Shown one piece after another: positions 1-8,131 of a DNA stretch of 64,000 bases (positions are counted from its first letter, which is position 1; every line of letters starts with the position of its first letter). The notes beneath the pieces are model-generated. The model did no database searches and was not told the origin of the DNA. It worked only from the letters and a program-made list of their open reading frames with translations. A program made the position numbers and the translations under genes. The stretch comes from Cedecea neteri NBRC 105707 = ATCC 33855 (lineage in GTDB: Bacteria; Pseudomonadota; Gammaproteobacteria; Enterobacterales; Enterobacteriaceae), in NCBI RefSeq assembly GCF_001571265.1, contig NZ_BCTL01000035.1, forward strand, positions 1 to 64,000. Direction: 5' to 3'.

Positions 1-39
1 ACCGCTTTAGCGGCTATGAGCTTGCCGGGCGCCGGGGCT

Positions 40-67
40 GTCCGGGGGATGGCGTTATCCCCCGGAC
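40..67. repeat. Perfect 10-bp inverted repeat near left edge
   Basis: Two perfectly complementary 10-nt arms (40-49 and 58-67) enclose an 8-nt loop, so the transcript could form a G+C-rich hairpin. No T-run follows on either strand, so it resembles a REP-type palindrome or a weak terminator more than a classical intrinsic terminator. It lies downstream of the monooxygenase gene that ends at 170. Bases 1-169 otherwise show no gene I can support; a short frame open from the left edge to 96 could be the tail of an outside gene. Confidence 0.5.
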
Positions 68-169
68 ACGTTCACCGGTACGGTAACTACATATAAATAT
101 GGACTGGAGGTGAACGGAACCTCACCCACCCCTTCATAGACAATATTTGTGGCCAAGAACAAGCCCCCA

Positions 170-1501
170 TCACCCACGCTTAAACTGATTCCCCACCGGC
201 GGCAGCCCCAGCTTCTCACGCAAAGTACCTGGCCGGTAAGCCCGCTGCATCACCCCGCTTTCCTTCAAAATCGGCGCAACCTGGTCGACAAAATTATCGA
301 AATCCACCGGCAGGAACGGGAACATCAGGTTGTAGCCGTCCACGGCCCCGGCATGAAACGCCTCGCTCAGCGTGTCGGCGACTTCCTGCGCGGTGCCGAT
401 GACCAGCCAGCTGTCGGAACTTTGAAGCAGCAATCTGCCCAGCTCCAGCACCGTCAGCTTCGGATCGTAGCCTTTGATTATCTGCAGCGCGGTTCTCAGC
501 CCGTCAAAGCCCTGTTCATCCGGCAAAGGCGGCAGCGGCGCGTCAGGATCGTATTCCCCCATATCCATTCGCAGGTAGGTGCTCAGGAGATCCAACGCCA
601 TCTGGTCGTTCATCAGCGTCTGGATAAGCTGCCGACGCTGCTCTCTTTCTTCCGGGGTATTCACCACCACCGGCAGCACACCGCCGAGGATCTTAAAGTG
701 TTCCGGCTCGCGTCCAAGCTTGCGCAGGCGTTGATTCATATCCGCGCGGTAGGCCAGCCCTTTCTCAATGTTGCTCATAAACACAAAGTGAATATCCGCC
801 TGGGCGGCGGCAAGCTGCTTGCCGGACTCAGAAGAACCAGCCTGCACCACAATCGGGTGCCCCTGCGGCGGGCGCGGCACGTTCAGCGGGCCACGCACCT
901 TAAAGAATTCACCTTCGTGGTTGAGCGGATGCACACGCTCAGGATCGGCAAAATAGCCGCTTTGCTTATCGATAAGCACGGCTTCATCTTCCCAGGAATC
1001 CCAGAGTTTGCGCACCACGTCGATAAACTCTGCGGCGCGTTCATAGCGCCTGCCGTGCTCCGGCAAGGTGTCCAGCCCGTAGTTAGCTGCCTCTTCCGGT
1101 AGCCAGGAGGTGACGACGTTCCAGCTCGCTCGCCCGCCGCTCAAATGGTCAAGCGAGGCAAAATAACGCGCCAGGTTATAAGGCTCGGTATAGGACGTCG
1201 AGGCCGTCGCCATCAGGCCAATGTTTTCGGTCACCGCCGAAAGCGCAGCCAGCAGAGTGATCGGTTCGAGCCGAGGGTTAGCGTAATGCGGCACGCCGCT
1301 GGGCACCGTGTCCCAGATGGCGACATGGTCGGCAATAAAAATGTTATCCAGCGCGGCGGCTTCGGCCCTGCGCGCCAGGTCGGCGTAATACTTCAGGGTA
1401 AAAATCTCTTTACCCGGCGCGTCCGGGTGGCGCCAGGAAAAGCGATAATCGCCCTGCGGGTTGAAGAAGAACAGATTAAAAATGGCGGTAGCTTGCGGCA
1501 T
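170..1501 (-). CDS. FMN-dependent monooxygenase, NtaA/SnaA/DszA (LLM) family
   Basis: This 443-residue protein has the full length and layout of the NtaA/SnaA/DszA branch of bacterial-luciferase-like monooxygenases, which use reduced FMN from a separate reductase to oxidise C-S or C-N compounds. Family landmarks are the N-terminal FFFNPQGDYRFSWRHP stretch, IADHVAIWD, the region RYFASLDHLSGGRASWNVVTS, and IVVQAGSSESGKQLAA, a flavin phosphate-binding type segment. It is the last gene of a minus-strand run, 45 bp after the binding-protein gene of an osmoprotectant-type ABC importer, so it probably acts on what that importer brings in. The substrate cannot be read from sequence, and no flavin reductase gene is seen next to it. 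Confidence 0.85.
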   Translation of the reverse strand: MPQATAIFNLFFFNPQGDYRFSWRHPDAPGKEIFTLKYYADLARRAEAAALDNIFIADHVAIWDTVPSGVPHYANPRLEPITLLAALSAVTENIGLMATASTSYTEPYNLARYFASLDHLSGGRASWNVVTSWLPEEAANYGLDTLPEHGRRYERAAEFIDVVRKLWDSWEDEAVLIDKQSGYFADPERVHPLNHEGEFFKVRGPLNVPRPPQGHPIVVQAGSSESGKQLAAAQADIHFVFMSNIEKGLAYRADMNQRLRKLGREPEHFKILGGVLPVVVNTPEEREQRRQLIQTLMNDQMALDLLSTYLRMDMGEYDPDAPLPPLPDEQGFDGLRTALQIIKGYDPKLTVLELGRLLLQSSDSWLVIGTAQEVADTLSEAFHAGAVDGYNLMFPFLPVDFDNFVDQVAPILKESGVMQRAYRPGTLREKLGLPPVGNQFKRG

Positions 1502-1546
1502 GGCGGGATACTCGTTGTGAAATGGCCCTCCCTGGCCGGGGACTCG

Positions 1547-2446
1547 TTATTTAGCGGCCAGTTTTTCTTTTACCCACTGGTCGGCAACTTTAGCCGGATC
1601 TTTATGATCGACATCCACCAGCTTGTTCAGCTGGATCAAATCTTTGGTGGTCAACTTAGCGGAGATATCGTTGAGCACTTCCTCGACCTTCGGTGAAACC
1701 GCGCCTTTATGCACCAGCGGCACCAGGTTCTGAGCTGGCTGCTCGTGTTTGTCATCCTCCAGCACCACCCACTTCTCTTTCAGCAGATCGCCCTGGGTCG
1801 ACACCAGCGTCGCCACGTCGATTTTGCCGGAGTTCAGCGCCAGGCGGCTCAGCGGGCCACCGATATCCAGCGACTTAAAGGATTTGAATTTGATGCCGTA
1901 CACGCGCTCCAGCCCAAGCAGGCCAAGGGCGCGGGTCGCTACTTCCGGCGGGCCACCGACCACCAGTTCAGGGGCAACTTTCGCCAGGTCGGACAGCGTT
2001 TTCAGGTTATATTTTTTGGCCGTCTCTTCGCGCACGCCCCATGCGGTGATGGAGGCCGCCGAGGACGGTTTCAGCAGCGCTAAATCCGCGGGCAGCGCCT
2101 GCTGCAGTTCAGCAGAAACTTCCTGTTCGGTCGTCGCTTTACTGCCGCCGTGATAGTAGTTCAGCAGCGCGCCGAGGTACTCAGGCACCACGTCCAGTTC
2201 GCCGGTTTTGAGCGCCGGAATGATAATTTCGCGGTTTCCGAGGTTGAGGCGGGTTTTCACCTCGATGCCCTGCTGTTTCAGCGCGCTGGCGTAGATGTTG
2301 GCCAGGATCGTTTGTTCTGAGTAGTTTGCCCCGCCGATCGTGACGGTTTCGGCATGCGCCGCAAACCCTACGCTTGCCAGCCCTGCCGCCAGTAAAGTCA
2401 GCCGGAATCCCTTGCCTGCTGTCGTCAGCCAGTTTTTCATCATCAT
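1547..2446 (-). CDS. Osmoprotectant-type ABC transporter substrate-binding protein (OpuC/YehZ/OsmX-like)
   Basis: This periplasmic binding protein has an obvious signal peptide: MKNWLTTAGKGFRLTLL, then a hydrophobic stretch ending AAHA before ETVTIGG. The mature protein carries features of the quaternary-amine (OpuAC) family, including YSEQTILANIYASAL near the N-terminus and GELDVVPEYLGALLNYY. Three consecutive ATG codons (2446, 2443, 2440) follow an AGAAGGG ribosome-binding site. I give the outermost, but spacing favours 2443 or 2440. It follows the second permease gene by 37 bp. Family members bind glycine betaine, choline-like compounds or related amines; the monooxygenase downstream suggests the ligand may be degraded rather than stored. 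Confidence 0.85.
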   Translation of the reverse strand: MMMKNWLTTAGKGFRLTLLAAGLASVGFAAHAETVTIGGANYSEQTILANIYASALKQQGIEVKTRLNLGNREIIIPALKTGELDVVPEYLGALLNYYHGGSKATTEQEVSAELQQALPADLALLKPSSAASITAWGVREETAKKYNLKTLSDLAKVAPELVVGGPPEVATRALGLLGLERVYGIKFKSFKSLDIGGPLSRLALNSGKIDVATLVSTQGDLLKEKWVVLEDDKHEQPAQNLVPLVHKGAVSPKVEEVLNDISAKLTTKDLIQLNKLVDVDHKDPAKVADQWVKEKLAAK

Positions 2447-2483
2447 CACCCTTCTCTCTTTTATGTTGTGTTGTGCGCAGGGG

Positions 2484-3152
2484 TTAGCCCGCGGTTGGTA
2501 TTGCAAAATTGAGCCAGCGTTTTGCCACCTGCGACATCAGCAGCTCGCAGCCCACCGCCAGCAGGGAAATCACCACCGAACCGGCGATCACCTGCGGGTA
2601 ATCGCGCTGCCCCAGGCCGTCGATCAGGAAGCGCCCGAGGCCGTCCAGCCCGGCATAGGCGGCCACCACCGCCGTCGCAATAAGCTGCAGCAACGAGGTA
2701 CGGATGCCGGCAAAAATCAGCGGCATTGCCAGCGGAATACGGACCTTGATCAGGCTTTGCAGCGGCGTCATGCCCATCGCCTTCGCGGCGTCGCACAGCC
2801 TTTGATCGGCGTGGCTGATGCCGACGTAGGTGTTGGTCAGCATCGGTGGAATCGCCAGCGCGACCAGGGCGATAAACACCGGCACATCGTTAAAACCCAA
2901 CAGCATGATGCACAGCAAGATGATCCCCAGCGAAGGGAACGCCTGGCCAATGTTGAACAGGTTGATGGCGAAAAACGCCCCACGCCGCCAGTAGCCCAGC
3001 AGAATGCCAAGCGGCTGGGCGATCAACGCCCCAAGCAGCAGGCTTATCAGCACGTAATAGAGATGCTCGCCAAAGCGGTGCCAGATACCGAGATCGCCGC
3101 CCCAGTGGTCGGCCTGCAAAAACCAAAGCCAGGTTTGATGTACGATATCCAT
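2484..3152 (-). CDS. Osmoprotectant-type ABC transporter permease (OpuCB/YehW/OsmW-like), second of two
   Basis: This inner-membrane permease of about 222 residues has several hydrophobic segments and the cytoplasmic EAA-type loop of importers (DAAKAMGMTPLQSLIKVRIP, followed by a membrane segment). It pairs with the other permease to form the translocation pore of a quaternary-amine-family importer. I start it at 3152 because that ATG shares its A with the TGA of the preceding permease gene (TGATG), typical of translational coupling. A start four codons earlier is possible. It has the short core length of the family, without the extra domains of long OpuA/ProW proteins. Confidence 0.85.
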   Translation of the reverse strand: MDIVHQTWLWFLQADHWGGDLGIWHRFGEHLYYVLISLLLGALIAQPLGILLGYWRRGAFFAINLFNIGQAFPSLGIILLCIMLLGFNDVPVFIALVALAIPPMLTNTYVGISHADQRLCDAAKAMGMTPLQSLIKVRIPLAMPLIFAGIRTSLLQLIATAVVAAYAGLDGLGRFLIDGLGQRDYPQVIAGSVVISLLAVGCELLMSQVAKRWLNFAIPTAG

Positions 3153-3781
3153 CAGCGCGTCCACCCCGTCAGGCTGTAGCCGAGACGCGCGATCAGCAGG
3201 TCAAGCACCAGCGACAGCACCAGGCTCAGCGCCAGGCTGACCAGAATCGGCGTTAAAAAGTTTTGGTTAAAACCGAGGATCATGAGCTGCCCCAGCCCGC
3301 CCTGGCCTATCAGCGCGGTCACAATCACTAAGCCCACCAGCGTCACGGAAGCGATGCGCAGCCCGGCAAACAGCGCGGGAAGGATCAGAAACAGCTCCAC
3401 GTCGACAAAGCGGCCAAAGCGCGTGTAGCCCAGCGCCCGGCCAGACTCCAGCACGTCGGCGGGCAGCTTTTGCATCCCCGCCAACACGTTACGCAGCAGG
3501 ATCAGCAGCGAATAAAGCGTCAGGCCAATTACCGCCGTGGTGACAGACAGCCCGGTCCACGGCAGCAGCAGAATAAACAGCGCCAGCGACGGGATGGTAA
3601 ACAGCACCCCGCTAAGGGAAATCAGCGGGCCAGAAAGCGCGGGCCAGACGATAGACAGTAAAAGCATCCCGGCGGTCAGCAGCGTGCCCATCGCCAGAGA
3701 CAGCAGCACCATCTGCAAATGCTGCAGCATCAGCTCGCCTATCATGTCGAGATTGTCGGTCACCCATTGCCAGTCAATCAT
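3152..3781 (-). CDS. Osmoprotectant-type ABC transporter permease (OpuC/YehY/OsmY-like), first of two
   Basis: This inner-membrane permease of about 209 residues has five to six hydrophobic helices and a permease loop (ESGRALGYTRFGRFVDVELFL) that contacts the ATPase. It overlaps the ATPase gene upstream by 8 bp (3774-3781) and the next permease gene by one base, so the three cytoplasmic and membrane components are translationally coupled. I chose MIDWQWV at 3781 rather than the frame opening 11 codons earlier, because the longer form would run further into the ATPase gene and the shorter N-terminus fits the family. The two permeases differ in sequence, implying a heterodimeric pore. Confidence 0.85.
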   Translation of the reverse strand: MIDWQWVTDNLDMIGELMLQHLQMVLLSLAMGTLLTAGMLLLSIVWPALSGPLISLSGVLFTIPSLALFILLLPWTGLSVTTAVIGLTLYSLLILLRNVLAGMQKLPADVLESGRALGYTRFGRFVDVELFLILPALFAGLRIASVTLVGLVIVTALIGQGGLGQLMILGFNQNFLTPILVSLALSLVLSLVLDLLIARLGYSLTGWTR

Positions 3782-4838
3782 TGCGGTGCAGCTCCTGATG
3801 CCGGTTAAGCGCATCGCTTAACAGAGCGCTGTCTACGGTTCCGGCGTAGTGCCCTTCAGCGGTGACGCGCACCAGCACGCCCTGCGGTACGTCGAGCAAG
3901 GCGCTATAAACGTGGCGCAGGGACTCACTTTCTTGGGCAATATGGACCGCCAGCCGCTGCCCGTTTTCCTGCCAGTGCTGAGGCCGTCCTTCGGCGTCCA
4001 GAACCAGCGCACGCGGGCTGACATCGGCAAGCTGCGGATCGCCATGCGTAACAACCGGTACATCCCGGCGCGGCAGATCGCCCACGCGCATCATGCCGAG
4101 GCGCTTAAGATTGGGTTCAGGGCCAATAAAGTCGCGAACAAAGTCACTGGCGGGCCAGGAAAGAATGTTGTCTGGGGTATCGAACTGCGCGAGGTGCCCG
4201 CCTTCGCGGAAAATGGCAATCCGGTCGCCAAGGCGAATCGCCTCATTGATGTCGTGGGTCACCAGAATAATGGTTTTATGCAGCCGGGCCTGCAGCGCCA
4301 GCAGCTCGCCCTGCAGCCTGTCGCGCACGACGGGATCGATGGCGGCAAAAGGTTCATCCATCAGCAAAATCGGCGGATCGGCCGCAAGGGCACGGGCGAT
4401 AGACACCCGGCTTTGCTGCCCGCCAGAAAGCTGATGAGGATAGCGTTTCAGCACCAACGGGTTCAGGGACATCAGCGCCACCAGCTCGTCGATGCGGCGG
4501 GAAATGGCTCGCTTATCCCAGCCTAAAAGACGCGGCACAGTAGCGATGTTTTCCGCGACTGTACGATGCGGAAACAGCGCCGGGCTTTGCATCACAAAGC
4601 CAATTTTTCGGCGAATCTGAATGATATCAGCGCGGGAGAGCGGTTCCCCCTGAATATAGACTTCACCGCTGTCCGGGATGTCCAGGCGGTTAATCATTCT
4701 CAGCGTGGTGGTTTTCCCGCAGCCGCTGGGGCCAACAAAGGTGCAAAACTCCCCTTCGTTGATGGTCATATTCAGCGAGTTAATCGCGTGCTGCACATTG
4801 CCCGGATAGATCTTATTGATGTTTTCTAGTTGAATCAT
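3774..4838 (-). CDS. Osmoprotectant-type ABC transporter ATP-binding protein (OpuCA/YehX/OsmV-like)
   Basis: This 354-residue ATPase energises the importer encoded by the next three genes. It shows Walker A GPSGCGKTT (near residue 36), a Q-loop (GFVMQSPALFP), the signature LSGGQQSRVSIARAL, Walker B ILLMDEPFAAIDP and the switch histidine in ILVTHDINEA. A tail of about 100 residues follows, where OpuCA-type proteins carry CBS modules that sense ionic strength; here it looks degenerate, so osmotic gating cannot be assumed. The start MIQLENINKIYPG at 4838 fits the family and drops an implausible 10-residue leader. It is the first gene of the operon; its promoter should lie in 4839-5102, where I see no convincing -35/-10 pair. 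Confidence 0.9.
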   Translation of the reverse strand: MIQLENINKIYPGNVQHAINSLNMTINEGEFCTFVGPSGCGKTTTLRMINRLDIPDSGEVYIQGEPLSRADIIQIRRKIGFVMQSPALFPHRTVAENIATVPRLLGWDKRAISRRIDELVALMSLNPLVLKRYPHQLSGGQQSRVSIARALAADPPILLMDEPFAAIDPVVRDRLQGELLALQARLHKTIILVTHDINEAIRLGDRIAIFREGGHLAQFDTPDNILSWPASDFVRDFIGPEPNLKRLGMMRVGDLPRRDVPVVTHGDPQLADVSPRALVLDAEGRPQHWQENGQRLAVHIAQESESLRHVYSALLDVPQGVLVRVTAEGHYAGTVDSALLSDALNRHQELHRND

Positions 4839-5102
4839 GATGCTTCTGCACTTCCTCATACCGCGCAATTTTGCCCTTCGGGCTTATACGTTTCAGCACA
4901 CGCCAGGGCAGTATTGCAGAGGAAAAAGCGTTCACAAATTCAACATGATGCTAAGAATTGCCAGAAAATAACTATCAGCAATCATCGGGTTATTTCTTAT
5001 AAAAACAACAAATAAGGTAGCTATTTAAACGCCATTTCTCCCGTTACTATTGGGGAGAATGCGCCCAAACGCGCCTGATAATTCCTCCTACAAAAAGCTT
5101 AC
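4839..5102. other. Divergent intergenic region between ABC operon and kinase operon
   Basis: This 264-bp AT-rich stretch separates two outward-facing operons, so both promoters should be here. No coding frame is convincing. A small inverted repeat with 6-bp arms (5037-5042 and 5053-5058) lies about 45 bp before the kinase gene and could be an operator or a leader hairpin. I could not assign -35/-10 boxes with confidence. Confidence 0.4.
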
Positions 5103-5612
5103 ATGATGAACCAAATACACTTTATTGAAGGCCCGGTTGGCGCGGGTAAATCGACCTACGCCAAAGCCCTGGCCAAAAGCGGCGGCTTTACCCATATCGC
5201 GCTGGACGAGTGGTTCGTGCGGCTCTATAGCCCCGACCGCCCGGCCGGGAATTTTGTGCCCTGGTACGTGGCGCGCAAAGACCGGCTTATCGACCTTATC
5301 CTGAGCTATGCCCGCACCGTGCTTGCTACCCACAGCATTGCGCTGGAGCTGGGGTTGATTCAGCAAGGCCCAAGGTTAGCCCTGCTCCGCCAGCTGCAGG
5401 AAGAAGGTGTTCCGTTTTGCGTACACGTCCTCGACGCGCCAAAAAGCGTTCGCCGCGAGCGCGTGCAGCGCCGCAATACTGAGCAAGGCGAAACGTTCTC
5501 GATGGTGGTGCCGGACGATATTTTTGAAATCGCCAGCAGTATGTGGGAAGAGCCAGATGAGTTTGAACAGGAAGAGTTTGAATTTATTTTTCCAGCTTCC
5601 GCTAAACGTTAG
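5103..5612 (+). CDS. P-loop kinase-like NTPase (AAA_33/zeta-toxin-like fold)
   Basis: This protein of about 169 residues opens with a P-loop, FIEGPVGAGKSTYAKALAK, and has an early acidic motif (ALDEWFVRLYSPDRP) in the position typical of small-molecule kinases of the zeta-toxin/chloramphenicol-phosphotransferase type. An arginine-rich lid-like stretch (RRERVQRRNTEQGE) sits in the second half and the C-terminus is strongly acidic (EEPDEFEQEEFEF). The substrate is unknown. It is 23 bp upstream of the S66 peptidase gene and probably co-transcribed with it. Two adjacent ATGs (5103, 5106) are possible starts, and no strong ribosome-binding site precedes them. Confidence 0.7.
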   Translation: MMNQIHFIEGPVGAGKSTYAKALAKSGGFTHIALDEWFVRLYSPDRPAGNFVPWYVARKDRLIDLILSYARTVLATHSIALELGLIQQGPRLALLRQLQEEGVPFCVHVLDAPKSVRRERVQRRNTEQGETFSMVVPDDIFEIASSMWEEPDEFEQEEFEFIFPASAKR

Positions 5613-5635
5613 CCGATCAACAGGGAGAAGCCGCC

Positions 5636-6643
5636 ATGCCACAGATTTATGCTCGCCCATTAACGGTGGGAGACACGATCGCCGTGTTTTCCCCCTCATC
5701 AGCGGCTACCGCGTTTGCCCCGCAGCGCTACCAAAGGGCAAAAGCGTTTATTGAGTCGCAAGGATTTTTTCTGCAGGAAGGCAGCCTGACGGGCAAAAAG
5801 GATTTCTGGCGTTCAGGCTCCATTCGCGAGCGGGCGGATGAGTTTAATGCCCTTTTACACGACCCCAACGTGCGCTGCATTATCTCGGCCATCGGCGGCT
5901 TAAACAGCAACTCGCTGCTGCCTTATATCGACTATGCACAGCTGATGAAAGATCCCAAAATTATCATCGGCTATTCGGACGTGACCGCCCTGCTGGCGGG
6001 TATCTATCAGAGAATTGGGCTGATTACCTTTTATGGCCCGGCGGTGGTGGCTTCTTTGGGTGAATTCCCTCCGCTGGTCGACAGCACGTTTGACTATTTC
6101 CTCAATATCCTTAGCCGACCGCAGGCGTTGCCGTACACCCTGAGCCAGCCCGCAGAATGGACCGAGGAGATGCTCGACTGGGAAACGCAGTCCCGGGCGA
6201 AAAACCTACAGCCAGGCAGCTGGTGCTTCGAGGGCGAAGGCAAGGTAGAAGGCCGTGTGATTGGCGGCAACCTGAATACGCTTTACGGCATCTGGGGCAG
6301 CGAATACATGCCCGATATCAACCGGGGCGATATTCTGTTTATTGAAGACAGCCTGCACAGCGCGGCGGAATTGGAGCGAGAGTTTTCCCATCTTTTGCTG
6401 TGCGGCGTGTTCGACCGCATCGCCGCCATTGTGCTCGGCAGGCACGAGCTGTTTGACGATCAGGGCAGCGGAAAAACGCCGCTGCAGATCCTGAGGGAAG
6501 TGCTGAACGACCGCGAGATCCCCATCGTGTCCGATTTTGACTGCTGCCACACGCACCCAATGCTGACGCTCCCGCTCGGCGTGCGGATGCGCATCGACTT
6601 TGACACTCAAGCCATTTCACTGACCAGCCAATGGCTGGCATAA
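5636..6643 (+). CDS. S66 family peptidase, LD-carboxypeptidase/MccF-like
   Basis: This 335-residue protein belongs to the S66 serine carboxypeptidases, which include the murein LD-carboxypeptidase LdcA and MccF, the enzyme that inactivates microcin C and related aminoacyl-nucleotide antibiotics. The oxyanion region (ISAIGGLNSNSLLPYIDY) and the nucleophile motif IIGYSDVTALL are clear, with later segments FIEDSLHSAAELERE (Glu) and DFDCCHTHPMLTLPLG (His) completing the Ser-Glu-His triad expected of the family. It has no signal peptide, so it acts in the cytoplasm. Its length and the GYSDVT motif favour the MccF-like branch, but cytoplasmic murein recycling cannot be excluded. It sits between a P-loop kinase gene and a DUF4180 gene, with gaps of 23 and 18 bp. 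Confidence 0.85.
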   Translation: MPQIYARPLTVGDTIAVFSPSSAATAFAPQRYQRAKAFIESQGFFLQEGSLTGKKDFWRSGSIRERADEFNALLHDPNVRCIISAIGGLNSNSLLPYIDYAQLMKDPKIIIGYSDVTALLAGIYQRIGLITFYGPAVVASLGEFPPLVDSTFDYFLNILSRPQALPYTLSQPAEWTEEMLDWETQSRAKNLQPGSWCFEGEGKVEGRVIGGNLNTLYGIWGSEYMPDINRGDILFIEDSLHSAAELEREFSHLLLCGVFDRIAAIVLGRHELFDDQGSGKTPLQILREVLNDREIPIVSDFDCCHTHPMLTLPLGVRMRIDFDTQAISLTSQWLA

Positions 6644-6661
6644 AAGAGAGGAGTCGCGACG

Positions 6662-7033
6662 GTGACTGAAGAACTCATCCAGGCAGGGAAAACCAAAGTG
6701 CTCCGTTTTACTGAGCAAGGCACCACGTTTGATGACGAAGCAATGCGGGAATGCATCAGCCAGGCCATTGAGCAGCAGGCGAAGTGGATCGCGATTCCCG
6801 TCACGCGGCTGCCAGAAAGCTTTTTCGATTTGCGCACCGGCGTGGCGGGCCTGTGGCTGCAAAAACTGGTGAATTACCGGCTTGGGCTGGCGATCCTCGG
6901 AGACGTTGAACCCTGGCAAGGGAAGAGCAAGGCGCTCGATGCACTGATCGTGGAATGCAATCGGGGCAAAAGCTGCTGGTTTTTACCGGATCTTGCGAGT
7001 CTGCAAGAGCGCCTGGCAAAAACCGGTCAGTAA
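6662..7033 (+). CDS. DUF4180 domain protein
   Basis: This 123-residue cytoplasmic protein starts at GTG after a GAGAGGAG ribosome-binding site. The stretch ESFFDLRTGVAGLWLQKLVNYRLGLAILGD is the hallmark of DUF4180, a small family of unknown function in which most of the protein is the domain. It is the third gene of a likely operon with the P-loop kinase and the S66 peptidase. Its last 7 bp overlap the end of the convergent LysR gene, so the two transcripts share their 3' ends. No catalytic motif is evident. Confidence 0.75.
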   Translation: MTEELIQAGKTKVLRFTEQGTTFDDEAMRECISQAIEQQAKWIAIPVTRLPESFFDLRTGVAGLWLQKLVNYRLGLAILGDVEPWQGKSKALDALIVECNRGKSCWFLPDLASLQERLAKTGQ

Positions 7034-7947
7034 TCGAAAGCCAGCATGCCCGAGCGCCAGACGCTGGTCGTGCGGATCAGCGCCTTATCGCGCAGGAAGT
7101 TAATCAGCGTGGCGATCACTTTGTCATGGCGCAGCTCGGGGCGGGTGACGATGAACAAATGGCGGCGCAGCGGCTGGGGCAAATCCAGAATACGCATATT
7201 CTCCGGCACCGGCAGCACCGACAGCCACGGCATAATGGAGAACCCCAGGCCCTGATTCACCAGCCCGACAATGCCGCTGTCGCTGGCCAGCTTATGCACC
7301 ACCTCATTACGCAGCCCCATCTCACGGCAGCGCTCCACGGCGGGGCTTAAGGTGTTGGCGTTCGGCTGGATAAACGGCAGGTTTTCTAACTGCTGCCAGC
7401 TAAAAGGCTGCCGCAGGCGGAAGCTGCGGGGCAGCATCAGCACGTAAGGATCGCTGATGTACGGCACGCCGTGCAGCGAGTCCGGGTAGCCCTGAATAGT
7501 AATACCGATATCCGCCCGCCCGGACACCACCGCGTCGTTGAGGTGATGGTATTCCGTCGCGCTGTCATCAATATCCAGATGGATATCGGGCAAGGCCGTG
7601 GCGAGCGCTTCAAAATAAGGCGGCAGCAAGTTAGCCGTCGCGCTGCGGAAACAGGCCACCCGCACCCGCCCGGCAAGCTGCGGTGTTTCCGCCGCCGTCT
7701 GCTCGATGCCTTCCAGCAGCTGCATGATTTTTTTCGCATCTTTGAGGATCTGCGTGCAGGCGGCAGTCGGTGTACATCCGCTGCGCGAGCGGTGCAGAAG
7801 ACGAACGTTGAGATGCTGCTCCAGCTCGGCAATGGCGTGGCTGATGCGCGACTGCGTACAGCCCAATGCTGCGGCTGCGGCGCTAAAACCATTGTTTTCC
7901 ACTGCGGCTATCAGCATTTCCAGCTGATTTAGCTTTATTCCGGCCAT
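7027..7947 (-). CDS. LysR-family transcriptional regulator
   Basis: This 306-residue protein has the standard LysR layout: an N-terminal winged helix-turn-helix (LNQLEMLIAAVENNGFSAAAAALGCTQSRISHAIAELEQHLNVRLLHR, about residues 6-60) and a C-terminal two-lobed effector-binding domain starting near RVRVACFRS. The effector is unknown. It is divergent from the LysE-family exporter gene at 8132, the usual arrangement for a LysR regulator and an exporter of its co-inducer, so that gene is the most likely target along with autoregulation. Its 3' end overlaps the DUF4180 gene by 7 bp. Confidence 0.9.
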   Translation of the reverse strand: MAGIKLNQLEMLIAAVENNGFSAAAAALGCTQSRISHAIAELEQHLNVRLLHRSRSGCTPTAACTQILKDAKKIMQLLEGIEQTAAETPQLAGRVRVACFRSATANLLPPYFEALATALPDIHLDIDDSATEYHHLNDAVVSGRADIGITIQGYPDSLHGVPYISDPYVLMLPRSFRLRQPFSWQQLENLPFIQPNANTLSPAVERCREMGLRNEVVHKLASDSGIVGLVNQGLGFSIMPWLSVLPVPENMRILDLPQPLRRHLFIVTRPELRHDKVIATLINFLRDKALIRTTSVWRSGMLAFDY

Positions 7948-7977
7948 ATTTTCAGTCAGTTATTAGAAAGGACAGAC

Positions 7978-7991
7978 TTCGACAAATCGAA
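7978..7991. promoter_or_regulatory. Candidate LysR operator
   Basis: A small palindrome, TTCGA-N4-TCGAA, lies 31 bp upstream of the LysR start in the divergent region shared with the exporter gene. It fits the interrupted dyads bound by LysR proteins, but five-base arms can arise by chance. Confidence 0.3.
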
Positions 7992-8131
7992 TTTCTTCAT
8001 AGATAAGGAAAACATATCACGGTTTTCGGTTGCCGCCTACCGGCCTTCCTTCCCATCATAAAGCCAGCCAGTACGGCGGATAAAAGCAAGAACGCACCAC
8101 CTGAACCAAGCACTTTAAGGAAAACCTGAGC

